64,000 bases of DNA, taken from assembly GCA_021464525.1 (NCBI GenBank), contig JADRCO010000004.1, forward strand, positions 34,491-98,490, read 5' to 3'. This document shows, one piece after another, positions 1-13,387 of the stretch. Position 1 is the first letter of the stretch. Every line of letters starts with the position of its first letter. The notes below the pieces were generated by a model, which saw only the letters and a program-made list of their open reading frames with translations, was not told the DNA's origin and searched no databases. Made by a program: the position numbers and the translations under genes. Source of the stretch: Rhizophagus sp. LPA8_4_AMF (Eukaryota > Glomeromycota > Glomeromycetes > Glomerales > Glomeraceae).

Positions 1-1745
1 TCATCAACACAATAAGCCTTCCTAATTAGACGATGCAAGCCTACTCTCAAAACAATAAACATACAGCTCAACTCTGCGTCATGTTGTTTTTTTAATGAAT
101 CTAAATACTCGTTGCTTTTCTTTTTAATCTTCCATTCCAAAGCTTTTTTTGATTTGGCCGGTATTGACCACTCTAATTTCAAGGCTTAAAATTTCATCCT
201 CTGATTTCTCCAACAATGATCGTGAAACATCAGTTGTTTCCTGACAACTACCTCGAGCTCCGTCCAATTTAACATTCTCATCTTGATATTATCAAATTCG
301 ATTATTCAGGTACTTTTCTTCACTAAATCAATTGCTTTTCCACCAAAATTCAAGCTCTGAGAATAACCCAAAATTCTGGTTCAATGTCCGTGTGAAGAGT
401 GAGAATTAAAATATCCATAAAAGCTTGTTTAAATGCCTTTTCGTTTGAATGCTTAACACTATTGTCCTTTAATGGCTTTAGTAAAGTTTTTTCTATAGGT
501 CGGAATCTTAAGTGCCTCTGTGATAAATTCCCTCTCGGCAATACGGTCTAGTATTCGAAAATTGTGTTGTAATGATGCAGGTGATGGGTTTGGTTGATAT
601 GTGATGGCTCCAGTATAGAACATGAAAATAACGGGGTACGATCAGTTGCTAGAGAAATCGTTGTTCTATGTCATTTGTAGAATTGAGAGGGCGTCGATTG
701 AGTGCTTCAGTAAGGATGGATTTTCTAAGGGAATTGTTAACAATTAAGTCCGATGTTGTTTGAGAGAGCAATGTCTGCGAGTCAAGGGGGAAATTAAGAG
801 GTGTATTAAGAACGACTGAAGGATCCCAACTATCATCCAATTTTCTCTTTTGTTTCATTAACTCCTCCTTTAACCAAGACACTCTTCCCTCTTTAATATT
901 ATCTGATAAATTATTTCCAAAGCCTTATCCAAAAGAAACTCAACTTTCAATTTCTTGTCTTAGTCTAGCACCAAATCTTTCTAAATGTTAAAAACTGAGG
1001 TGAATTCGAACAAAACAACAGGAGTCACACTAGTTGAAAAAACACGAGCTACGTCTTCATCACAGGAAGTCTTCAATCTACTGAAAAATTATTTGAACGA
1101 ACTTTCAATCGATTTTACTTTTAGAGGAGCCATCTTCGTCTTTGTGATGACTGGTGAATACTTGGAGAGTGTTTCGTTTTAAGGGCTTCGTTCATACTAG
1201 CATCGTATTCATCAATAAAAACATAGAGCTAAAGATGCTTAGTACTTTTTAAATAGAGATTATGAATAATGTGACTGCGTTTTTAACCACGTCCAGTAAC
1301 TTCTTGAAATTCACCAAAGCATCCTCCTATTCATCAACAACTTGGAAATGATTTCCCGACTCTTGTTTATATTGGTACATAAACTTTGATATATCTGTAT
1401 TCAAACTTTGTGAAAGTTCGCTCTAAAGATTTCATACGTTTCATTAGTGCAAAGTCCAGTCGGACGCTAATGGTGTAGGATTTTTTCCGATATATAGAAT
1501 TGCTTAAATCGTTCTCTGCTCTTTACGTCATAGTAAGAGGACAAAGTAGAGAGGAATAGTGTCTTTCCGAAACGACGAGGACGTAGGGAAGGATGGCAGG
1601 AGCACGGAGAGCCTCTATATTAGGAATGAGTTTTATCTAAATAATAACAACCTTCCCGTCTCAAAACATCAAAATGACCTGTTGAAATATTTCAAAAAAG
1701 GTTTCGAAGATGGAACATCTGAAAGGAACTGAGAAGTTGTATATT
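1..1745 (-). pseudogene. Decayed AAA-ATPase-like / PD-(D/E)XK family gene, 3' end cut by the window edge
   Basis: Read on the minus strand, this stretch shows successive blocks of one protein in shifting frames. Near 1640-1700 there is a segment resembling a 'DKT' N-terminal motif, then RPRRFGKTLFLSTLSSYYDV (about 1530-1590, Walker-A-like). An IDEYDASMNEAL block (about 1185-1225, Walker-B-like) follows, then a TSVTPVVLFEF block near 1015-1045. A block ending with EALNRRPLNSTNDIEQRF is at 649-882. A C-terminal region at 350-541 and 1-210 has lysine-rich helices and a WSIPAKSKKALEWKIKKK segment. The order matches the fungal AAA-ATPase-like (PF09820-type) proteins that carry a C-terminal PD-(D/E)XK-like nuclease domain, a family expanded in Rhizophagus. 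In-frame stops and several frameshifts separate the blocks, and no ORF here exceeds 80 codons. I infer a dead family copy rather than an intron-rich gene, because the breaks lack splice sites at the right phase. Confidence 0.75.
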
Positions 1746-2294
1746 TTGGCCACAAATAAAGTAGTAGGGAATTTAATTGGCCTAAAAATTAGATCGCGGG
1801 TTTATATGTACTTTTAGTTTGATAATCTGAGATTTTATTGTCGATCAACCACTGAAATTATCGACCATATTTAGATTAGCCGAAATTAAGCACGATTTCA
1901 TAATTCCGGCCGGAAACATACAATTTAGGTGTTGAGCTTAATAACTAATTTAAATTTTTAGTTTTATAAAATTGTATATATATATTTCGTTTATAAATAA
2001 TATTATAATAGTATGAATTCAATAAATATGAGCACTTGTTAATATGATAGGAAAGGAAAATTAAGAATTTGGTTTATTCGCTTACCTGATTTAGAATTTA
2101 ACCAATGAAATTTTTAACATCATCTAAAAGAATTGGCTAAATCAAATAATTTTTTTATTTGAAAAAAATTTTTTATTGAGCCAATTTTAATTTTTTAAAT
2201 ATACTGTATTATAAATATAAGGAATTCAATTTGAACCCATTAATACATGAATAGAATTGTTAAATATTAATTTTATTAAGAATAACTAAAGATT
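1746..2294. other. Intergenic, AT-rich; no gene seen
   Basis: About 550 bp between the decayed ATPase-like gene and the ARP2 stop codon. It contains AT-rich runs and a GC-rich patch near 1905-1915 (ccggccggaa). No ORF, RNA gene or clear repeat was recognised. The part next to ARP2 probably serves as its 3' UTR. Confidence 0.5.
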
Positions 2295-3834
2295 TCACGA
2301 TGAACCATATAATTTTTCTAATGATTTAACACCTTCTTCTTCCCATTCCTGTTTTGTAATCCACCATGATTGTTTATCTTTCATAATGTTAGCTAGGACA
2401 GCACCTCCAAGGAAAACCATATGTTTACGCCTGGGTGGATCTTCAATTCGAATTTTTAGTTTCTGATTATTTCGTTAAAAATAATAAATTAATATAACTA
2501 AGTATAAATAAATAAGTATATTGTATACAAATAATCACAATATACACTCACCTTCAATATTGAAGTATCTCCTTTTGCTACTCTTTCCAAATACAATTGT
2601 TTAAGTTCTTTTTCAAGCCGACTTGGTAAACCTGGATACATAGATGAACCTCCAGACAAAACAATATGTCTATATAATTCAGGACGAACATCTATAGCAG
2701 CATCTTGAATTGATTCAAAAAGCATTTCTGCAACACCTGGTTTTTCTATATCAATCAAATGAGGCTGGAACATACATTCAGGTGCCTCAAATCGTTCGGA
2801 ACCAACTTTGATAACTCGACCGTCAGGTAGTGTGTAATGTTCTACCAGAACTGTAGTTTCATTTGCCAATTTTTGGTCTAAAGGAATATCGTAACTATTT
2901 TGACATTCATGATTAACCATGAATTTAAATAAAATTGAAACATAATATGGCTTAATATTTTACTCTACCTTACATAACAGAGTTTCTCCTTAATTTGTCT
3001 TACAGTTTCGAAGTCTGCTGTTCTATTGAATGCATATCCTCTTAATAAAAGTAGTTTTATGAGGTAACGCGTTACATCGCGACCAGCAATATCTAATCGA
3101 CGTGTTTGATGTGTCTGGGCGTACCCATCATAAATTGGAACAATGTGTGTCACACCATCACCGGAATCAACTACTACTCCAGTAAGGAGACCTGTTTAAT
3201 AAATTAAAGAATTTCGTTCAAATTTTTAAATTTAAATTTATTAAACAGTCTTATGATAAATAATTTACCTTGAGCATATAAAGTAAGAACAGCTTGAATA
3301 GAAACATAAACTCCCTGAAAACCATAATCTTCAAACATAATTTGTACCATCTCTCTTCTATTCTTTAATGGATTCATTGGTGGTTCCGTCAACAAAACCT
3401 TGCAATCTTTTGGATCTACTTTTAATTTTTCATTAAAAGTATAATCCCATAAATGTTTCATATCCTCCCATATCTTTATGATCCCATTTTCCATTGGATA
3501 TGACATTTGTAAAATTGATCGAAGTTTAGCAGCTTCATCGCCAACCATGATATCTTTTACTTCTACGTTGCCAACTTTTTCTTCTGCACGAAGAATTGGT
3601 CTTCCAACAACAGAAGGAAATACATGATCAGGGAAATTGGAGCCAGCATACCCAACTTTGACAAACTAATAAAAAAAGACAATTTTTGAGAGGTCCAAAA
3701 TATTTAAATATTCGAAACATTCGCAATAAAATGTTATTTGTCTGTGGGAATGTATTACTTCGTATGGCCATGAAATATAATAGTTGACTCACCCCCGTTC
3801 CATTATCGACAACTAACGTTTTTGAGGCGTCCAT
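2295..3834 (-). CDS. ARP2: Actin-related protein 2 (Arp2/3 complex subunit)
   Basis: Arp2 is one of the two actin-like subunits of the Arp2/3 complex, which nucleates branched actin filaments at endocytic patches. Exons: 3793-3834, 3269-3665, 2969-3191, 2552-2894, 2295-2462. All introns are GT-AG and the phases agree, giving 390 residues, the usual family length. The sequence starts [14 protein letters not shown], the phosphate-1 loop of the actin fold. It continues with the adenosine-site region [11 protein letters not shown], the segment [31 protein letters not shown], and [20 protein letters not shown]. The last exon gives [20 protein letters not shown]. These match Arp2 rather than actin or Arp3. 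The stop lies on the same strand 128 bp downstream of TTI1's stop-side neighbour, so this gene and TTI1 are tightly spaced in tandem. Nothing is missing or truncated. Confidence 0.97.
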
Positions 3835-3962
3835 GTTTTTTTTAAATGTAAAAATTTCGGTTCAAATTTTATTATAAATTGTGATACGAGCTCAAGTGAT
3901 ACAAGTGATATACGTGCAAAAGCAGGTTTAAATTTTATGCGCATTTTTTACTGCGCCTTGTA

Positions 3963-6900
3963 TTAAAATAAATTTGTATTTAAAATTAATTTAACGTTCT
4001 TTACAAATTGATTTTTCTCTTTTGAAAATCTACATAAATATTTTGGCCATATAATATCTCTTAATACCACTTCTTCATCCCCAATCTTATTATATGCAAT
4101 GACACTGTACTCTTCAACTAACCCCCTAAGTATCAACCAAGTAGCATCTGCATTTCTTTTAGCTAACTCCTTAAATAATTCAATTGCTGAATTTTGAAGC
4201 TCTTCATGAACTTCTTCACTCAAAAATTGCCACGTGTTATCCATGATCTGAAATAGGATCTGATTAGACAACACCTCTTCACTAATAACAATTTTCATTG
4301 TTTCCAGTATTGACTTTTTTAGCTTATGAGATTTGGAATATTTTGTTGTTGCTATCCCTAAATAATCTACGTCTTTCATAGATTGCTGACGCAATAATTG
4401 TTGGAATGACGGCCATACGTCTTGAACTACTCGACTCGTAAAAAAATCTCCACTTGAAATTGAAATTCCTTGAATTAGTCTTACTGCGCTAAGAACAACA
4501 TATGATTCTTGATCCTTTAATCTATTAAGAACTGAAGGCCATATTCTATGTACTAAAGGATAAAGCTCATTTGGGATAGATTTTAATACTGGAAGTGAAA
4601 TCTTAATAACATCTAATACTAATGAACGTAATTGTGATGATGTTGCTGTAAGGAAATGAAGTAATTTATCAATAATCTTGAGACAAATTAATTGTGATTT
4701 TGTTGGATTTGATTTTTTATCTAAATCCTCTTCATTATTATGAGAAGCGCCAGTTGGGTCATGTTCCCCTTTAATATTATCATCGTGATCTTCCAACTCA
4801 TTATATTCGGTTTCTTCCAATTTCTTTTTCGACTCTCGATGTTCCAGAAAATATTGTCCAATTTCCTCAAGTGTTGCATTTGATCTTGATGTCTTAGTTT
4901 CACGTTCATTCTCTGTTTTATACTGACTGATGAACTCTGCGATCTCTTTAGATATCTCAATTTCATTTTCAAGTGGAACTTCTTCCTGTTCTTCTTCCCC
5001 TTCTTTCTCAACGGATTCGGAAATAGTAATAATTACAGCAAATAATACATTTACTAATTGATTCAACAGATAAGGTTTCATATGATATGAATCTAAGGCA
5101 TCAAAAATTTCTTCTATTGAATCATCAATAAATGGCAACACAGGCGGCCCAACCACTTGTATCATAGCAGTAAGAACTTGAGGAGTTTGAGGATTTACGA
5201 TAACTTGGTTAAGTTTCTGAGAAACAACGTTAACAAGATAATCAACATTTTCCAATACTAAGGCTTTCTTTGATGAGTATCCACACCATATAGAAACATG
5301 AGTCAAAGTGATATCAGCTGTTTCATGTATTAACATATTGTTTTCTCCAACTTTTTCTAATATAGGATAGAGAGCATCCATTAGTTCCACTCTAAACTCC
5401 ATCCCTAAAATACGAGATATTGCCGCTATTCCTTCGAGAATGAAACAATTAATTAAAACAATACGATTTTGAGATTCTATACTCACATTAGATGTAGCTA
5501 GAATTTTTCTTTCAACAGATTTGCTTCTATTGCTATCGAATACTGCTTTTGTGGCTGGATCGATATTAATAAGGCCACGTATCACATCGGACTCAATATA
5601 TTCTCTTAAAATTGATCTTGCTATTCTTTTTACATCTTGCAATGCATTTGCTGGTTTCATAACTACTTTTAAATATTCAAAACTTGAGGTTTTCCCTATA
5701 TCAATTCCAGCTGCTCCAAGCAAGATTTCCTTAATAACAAATACACACTGAGCATAAAATCTTTTAGACTCTTGATCTCTAAAATAAGCAAGAAAATGAT
5801 CGATTAAAAATGATAAGTTACTAAAATATCCAAACAGCCGAAGAACTAGTGATAAACATGTTCTGACACGTTGCTCTCGAATATGTTTATATTGTGGTTG
5901 AGAAAAAGATGGAACAATACATTTAGAATCAAAATCGGAAGAAATAGTATGTTCATCTTCAATTGAATCATATTGCCCAATAGTTAATCGATTTTCCACA
6001 ACTTGAACATCACTAGTATCAAACTCTAACGCACTGAGCAACCCATCTGATACTCTTTGTAATGAAATATTCAAAACCGTCTGCATATCTGATCCCAAAA
6101 GAGAAGTAAAACCTGCTATTAATGATAATGCATTAAATTTTGCGCTCTCGTCCAATCCAACTAAATATCTTGGCAATGATGTAAGCCAAGTATCGAAATT
6201 TTCTTTTAGGATTGGTGTAAAATTTTTAAATTGAGAGTGCGAACGTAACATGTTCAAATCTTGTCGACATGGAATCGATACTTGTTCATAATCATCATTC
6301 AAATAAAATACAAGGGTTTCGATTAATATAGGAACACAATTATCTAAACATTTTGCACTACAAGAAAGAAGCTTATAAGAAAATTTCACAAACGCTAATC
6401 TAAGCTGCCATGCGGGATGATTACGTATTGTGAAAATTTGACTAATTAATATTTTAATTTGCAATTTGCTCGCTTTATGCCATGATTTTGTTCTTTCAAC
6501 ACAAATTGATGCGAGTATTGACTGTTGCTGAGATGATTGAGTCGATGTTACATTAGAAATTAAATTATGTGAACTTGTTTGATCAGTACCGGGGATTAAA
6601 TTTTTTAGATCACTCAGCGAATCTATTTTAGTCAACAAACTCTCATTTACTTTATCTTCATCCTTCATGACACTAGCTATGACTTCAGATAAAGTTTCAA
6701 TAATTTTTGTTAATAACATATGATTCTCTTTCTGATCTCGAATCAAAGTTTTACTTAATGTGCTAACCATTCCAGGCAAGAAAGCTGCAATAATTCCTGA
6801 ATCTTCTATATTATCGACTAAGGATTGCAACGTCTCAAGAGAAGTTAGCCTTAATTGTAACAATTTTTCATTGGAAATAATTTCTAACAGGACATAAACA

Positions 6901-7570
6901 CATCGAGCAAGAAGTGCTCTGAGTTTTATATCCATTAATTCTTGCAAAATTAACTCACGACGGATCTCTATTTGGAAATGATCCCTTTCGTCTACGTCTC
7001 CAGGTAATTCAGTGTGTCTAGGTAGTAACGCCAATATACATTTAACCCCCGCAAATTTTGTTTCTTCAGATAAAGTAAATGGCTGTTTATCCACTTTCGA
7101 ATCAATAGATGGTGATCTACCAATTATACTAACAAACAAAATTAGGAGCTGTTTGAATTGGTCGGGAACCATATATTTTTGCCAACTCGCAGTTAGCAAG
7201 AAATGAATACAATTAAGAAAACCTTCGACAAATCTATCACTTTGTTGTAGAACTGGGTTATTATATAACTGAAGTAAAGGAATGTATACATATTTGATCA
7301 AATTGTAGTCAAATACCCTGGATGAATTGGGAATCGAATGAAGAGTATTAAGCAAATTGTTGATAGTATGAATAATGTCATGAGTTTTTGAAGCTGATAC
7401 CGATCCGGTTTGGATAAGGGATACACATAAAGGTTTTAACTAACATTTCCCATAAATGTTAAAAGAAATTTCTTTTTTCAGCAAATAGAATTACGTTTCT
7501 TGATATAAGTTGAAGAAACTCCAACCTGAAGGAATACCGCCTGACGTTGTGTATCAAGATTATTGTCCAT
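3963..7570 (-). CDS. TTI1: TELO2-interacting protein 1 (TTT complex, HEAT-repeat protein)
   Basis: Tti1 works with Tel2 and Tti2 as a co-chaperone scaffold for newly made PIKK kinases (TOR, ATM/ATR, DNA-PK types). The main exon, 3963-7439, is preceded by a 45-nt first exon, 7526-7570, encoding MDNNLDTQRQAVFLQ. The join gives FLQLKPLCVSLIQTGS, which resembles the conserved start of Tti1 proteins (F..LKP.CV.L). The donor is GTTGG. Total length is 1173 residues. The protein is almost entirely helical with HEAT-like leucine patterns, an acidic low-complexity stretch around residues 785-880, and a C-terminal block (ICLKIIDKLLHFLTATSSQL, then LYPLVHRIWPSVLNRL) typical of the Tti1 C-terminal HEAT region. 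There is no catalytic motif. The single long exon contrasts with its intron-rich neighbours. Confidence 0.88.
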
Positions 7571-8146
7571 TCTTTCGAAGTTCCAATTTGGACTTTTAAC
7601 AGATTGGATTGTTAATGTATCCGATTTCTAATCATCGAACCCGCCGATCATGACCAATAAAAGTCAACCGTGACGTTTTTTTATTACACAAAATGCACTT
7701 CTCTATGTTTGAATATAGATTTTAGATATTACAACATTTCAAAAATTGTATCATACTAGAGTTAATTTTCCATCCATACAAGGTGGATATACATATATAT
7801 TGAGACTTATATTTTGAGTAACAAAGCAGAACTTGATTTTTTATCATTTTATACAGCTAACAAAGCATAATGTCAAACAAATTATATTCAGTTTTATTAA
7901 AAAAAATACATAAAGATTTAAATAGTGAAAGATAATCCAATACCCCATAAATTATTATCTTGGTTACAAGTTTAGCCATTAAAATACAAGAATAAATACA
8001 TTTAAATAAGACATGAATATCAAAAGTAATAAATAGCGTAAAAAGAAATTTTAAGTAATTGTTTTCTTTGAATAAATATCTCAATTCTCAGAATTATGAA
8101 ATATGTAAACAATTTAATAATTAGCTACAATAATTGCTTTGTCTTA
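7571..8146. other. Intergenic between SET/NAP and TTI1; no gene seen
   Basis: About 575 bp, mostly AT-rich. It includes the TTI1 promoter side (7571-7700, the less AT-rich part) and the 3' flank of the SET/NAP gene. A 75-codon open stretch at 7857-8084 is low-complexity F/L/I/Y sequence with no family resemblance and is not called. Confidence 0.5.
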
Positions 8147-9474
8147 TTAATTATGCTTTGCACGCTTATTAGGCACTTCCAACTCTTCTATAATTGAAAA
8201 TAAAAAAACAATAATGTAATAAATGTGATAAATATTATAAATAAATAAAATGAGGGTTAAATATTTCCAAACCTTCTTCCGACCCTTCTTCATCAAAATC
8301 TTGATTGACACCTTCTTCTTCGTCTTCATCATAATCTTCTGACTCTGTCACATAAATCCTATGTTTAAAGTGACAGGAAATCAATCTAAGGTATCAATAA
8401 GATAACTAGAAATAGAAATTTCATATTTACATCCAGGCTTTAGGATAAATATCATCTCTAAAATATATTCCCAATTCCCAAGAACTTTCGTCAGTGTTTT
8501 CTTCAGAAAACCATTTAATAAAACTTTGGTCGTCCTCTTCTTCATCAACCTTACGCTTTTTTGTATAATCCTTTATTGCAAGAAAAAAGTTAAATTTTGG
8601 TAAAAATGCGTTTAAAAAGAACTTTTAACTTAACGTACTCTGCCCTCAAACCAGTCAATTGGCGTGCTTTTTATCTTACGTTGCCCATCAGCGTCGACAA
8701 TAAATTCCTAGTTAAAGAAATAACAAATCAATACGTAGATAATAACATAATAATATCAGCCTAATCTGAAGCGACCGAAATGCATTTACCTTTACAAGTT
8801 CTTTATTTTTGAAATATTTATTCTCGGAAAAACTCAAGATAATTTTGAAACTTTCTAATGAATTTTCATCCTTTTCAACAGTTATGTCGTCAATATATTG
8901 AACAACCTGAAACAAATTATCAGTTATAGAATTGAACTCTGTAACATATCAAACATTCAAATTGGCCATATAAAAATACCGAATCATCATCATTGTCGTT
9001 AGCCAAATATTGCGCTGAAATAAATATAAAAATTATTGTTCGAATTTAACGAAAAAAGACTTGATCAAAAAGATAATTATGACTTACAAACATAAATATG
9101 CTTCGTAAGCTATCATCAAGATAAATAAAGATAGCAAGAATTAATTTATTTAAATATTTCAAATTAAATAAATATGTGATGACACTTACTACTTGTGACC
9201 AAAACTTCGGGATTTTCTTGAAAACTTTTTTTCTTTTTTCGTAAATAGGTTTAAATACTTTAATTTGTTGTTTCGCTTCATAAAAAATCAAGATGATTAA
9301 TTTATAGAAAACATTCATAATTCTCAATTTTTAATTCAAAAAATAAATAGAAATACCAATTTCGAATTCAGCCGCTTCGATTTCTTGGTTTATTGCTTTC
9401 ATTTCTTCGTTAATTGCTTCATCAATTGTTCCAATACCACCATTTTCTATTTCAGAATGTAAACTTGCCGCCAT
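8147..9474 (-). CDS. SET/NAP-family histone chaperone
   Basis: NAP-fold proteins of the SET/Vps75 type bind H3-H4 and H2A-H2B and act in nucleosome assembly and histone acetylation. Nine exons: 9357-9474, 9190-9275, 9088-9109, 8980-9014, 8790-8906, 8639-8707, 8431-8570, 8273-8358, 8147-8187. Total 237 residues, a normal SET length. Visible features are an N-terminal dimerisation helix (EAINEEMKAINQEIEAAEFE), the family signature KVFKPIYEKRKKVFKKIPKF followed by WSQVLTKH, VVQYIDDITVEKDEN, the earmuff region SFKIILSFSENKYFKNKELV, DDIYPKAW, and an acidic tail (ESEDYDEDEEEGVNQDFDEE) ending in a basic VPNKRAKHN that could be a nuclear signal. Exon 3 is only 22 nt. The gene is divergent from the SNARE gene, 257 bp away. 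SET versus Vps75 versus NAP1 orthology is not settled; the length favours SET. Confidence 0.9.
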
Positions 9475-9731
9475 CTTTTTTCAAAATATAGAATTTAAAA
9501 TTAAACAATGAATCAATATTTTCGGAAATGAAATGAATGATTTACAAGATTTGAAGTTCCGTAAATTCCGTTTACCTTTAATTGGCAGTGATATGATACA
9601 CAGCAGAAGAGTCTTAAACAATTACTCGGTAACCTTTTAGTAGTGAATTTATAATGAATTTATAAGGGTTAAACCATTATTTTTGGAGACACTATTATTT
9701 AATTTTTTAATTTTAAATCTTTTCGTTAATA
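9475..9731. promoter_or_regulatory. Shared divergent promoter region, SET/NAP and Syn8-like SNARE
   Basis: Only 257 bp separate the two start codons, so both promoters must lie here. I see AT-rich sequence and no unmistakable TATA box or known operator. Co-regulation is possible but is inferred only from the arrangement. Confidence 0.5.
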
Positions 9732-10725
9732 ATGGAGAAAAGCTCAAAACTCAGTATTTTGGCAGACAACACTTTTGCTAGCATTTGCGAGAGAAATAGA
9801 TGTAGAGCTGAAGATATAGAGTACCCACATGAAGAGACACTTAATAAAAATATGGAGAAGTTACGGGTTGGTATTAAAGAATTGGAAGAGGAATTATCAG
9901 CTGCCGAGGAGTCAGGGACTCTGTATGTGCAATGTAATTTCATTTATACTCTAATATACCTATTTTAATCAAAATAGCCTGTTCGCATTTACGTTAATAA
10001 AATTATTTTGAAAATTATTTTAGGAATTCCAAGGAACTTAAGGAAAAAGAAGATACTCTTATCAAATTAACCAAACAAATTGATAAACTTGAAGCTTTAT
10101 TGCAAGATAAACCCTCTGCCAGGTGGATATAATGTATACAGATGTATTACATATTTGATTTAAATCTAATCATTTTAACAAATAATTAGGGAACTACTAC
10201 TTGGACTTAATAACATGGATGAACCTTCTTCCAAGAAATCAAAAAAAACTGTACGATTTTCTGACCAATCGGATGATTATGATAATGGTGTAGTTATTCA
10301 GTTGCAACAACGAATGATACAAAGTAAGTTAATTGCGATTTTATTTCTTTTCAGTTTTAAGCCTAATTATCTATTAAAAATATAGATCAAGATGAGGATT
10401 TAGATAGATTGAGCGCTGCAATAGGTCGTCAGCAACAACTAGGATTAATGATCGGTGAAGAATTGAATTATCAGGTAGAGCTATTAGCGGAAACGGAAGA
10501 TATAGTTGATAGAACTGAAGGAAGATTAAATAAAGCAAAAAGAAATCTTACCAAAGTATCAAAAAAAGCAAAGGAAAAGGGTAAATTTAATTATTTTATA
10601 TATACAAACCTATATTTCTTTTTAATGAATTTTAATTTAATTTATTAAATAAATTTTTAGGATCTATTTGGATAATTGCTTTATTGATTTCAATATTAGT
10701 TTTATTAATCATAATTTTATCGTAA
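9732..10725 (+). CDS. SYN8: Syntaxin-8-like Qc-SNARE
   Basis: Qc-SNAREs supply one helix to the four-helix bundle that drives membrane fusion; the Syn8 type acts in Golgi-endosome-vacuole traffic. Exons: 9732-9922, 10024-10122, 10190-10323, 10386-10580, 10661-10725. Total 227 residues. The N-terminal part is a helical, coiled-coil-like region (NMEKLRVGIKELEEELSAAE) that probably forms the regulatory domain. The SNARE motif runs about residues 139-200 (NQDEDLDRLSAAIGRQQQLG, then LMIGEELNYQVELLAETEDI). The glutamine of NYQVELL sits at the zero layer, as expected for a Q-SNARE. A basic juxtamembrane stretch (KKAKEKG) and a C-terminal anchor (IWIIALLISILVLLIIILS) follow. The protein ends directly after the anchor, as tail-anchored SNAREs do. 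The spacing and 'DLDRL' start of the motif favour Syn8 over Tlg1, but this is by eye. Confidence 0.82.
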
Positions 10726-10970
10726 TTTTTGTATTTATATTATTATTGAGTGTAAGCTTTACTCTTATATTAACTATTTTGGCTATTAGATTATTATTGT
10801 TATTGTTATTATATATTAGAATTATATTTAGTCTGCTTATTTTTTAATCGAATATATCTTTCGGTCAGCAGGCGTTGAAATCACATTTTAATATTGATTG
10901 TAATTTTACGAAAGTATAATTTTAACTTTATCTCATATTATAATATGATAGGAAATTAATTATTATCTTT

Positions 10971-12961
<1,991 letters not shown>

Positions 12962-13387
12962 TATTGAAAATTCGAAAAAAAATTTTGTATGTAAATTTTA
13001 AAATTTATCAGCGATTTGATTGATTTGATTGGCATATAGAATTTGATTGGCTATAAATTATCATTTTATAATTAGCATTTGCGACTTTAATTGTAACTCT
13101 GGTTCAGGTAATTTCTGCAAAACTAAAATTATATAGCAGTATCATTTGATAATGTCAATATCGTTTGTAAGAGTGAACAAATGTAACTGGATGGTGGGTA
13201 GGTATCCATCCAATAAAAGGTTTTAAAAGTATAATTATTACTTAAAATTTCAGATTCATATTATAAACTCACTTTAAAAAACTTACACTTGACGCAATCA
13301 TCATTTGAGACTCTGAGGCACAATATCTGATATATTTACATGAGATATTTAATAAATTATATTTTAATAAAATAAATATAAATCACA
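12962..13387. other. Intergenic; no gene seen
   Basis: About 425 bp between the DBP8 start and the F-box stop on the same strand. It holds the DBP8 promoter. Two 'tgatttgattg' repeats at about 13015-13050 are the only pattern noticed. Confidence 0.45.

Noticed and set aside
4721-5011. 96-codon ORF in another frame inside TTI1
   Set aside because: Frame shadow of the acidic low-complexity region of TTI1.
7857-8084. 75-codon ORF downstream of the SET/NAP stop
   Set aside because: Low-complexity Phe/Leu/Ile/Tyr translation of AT-rich DNA; no family pattern.
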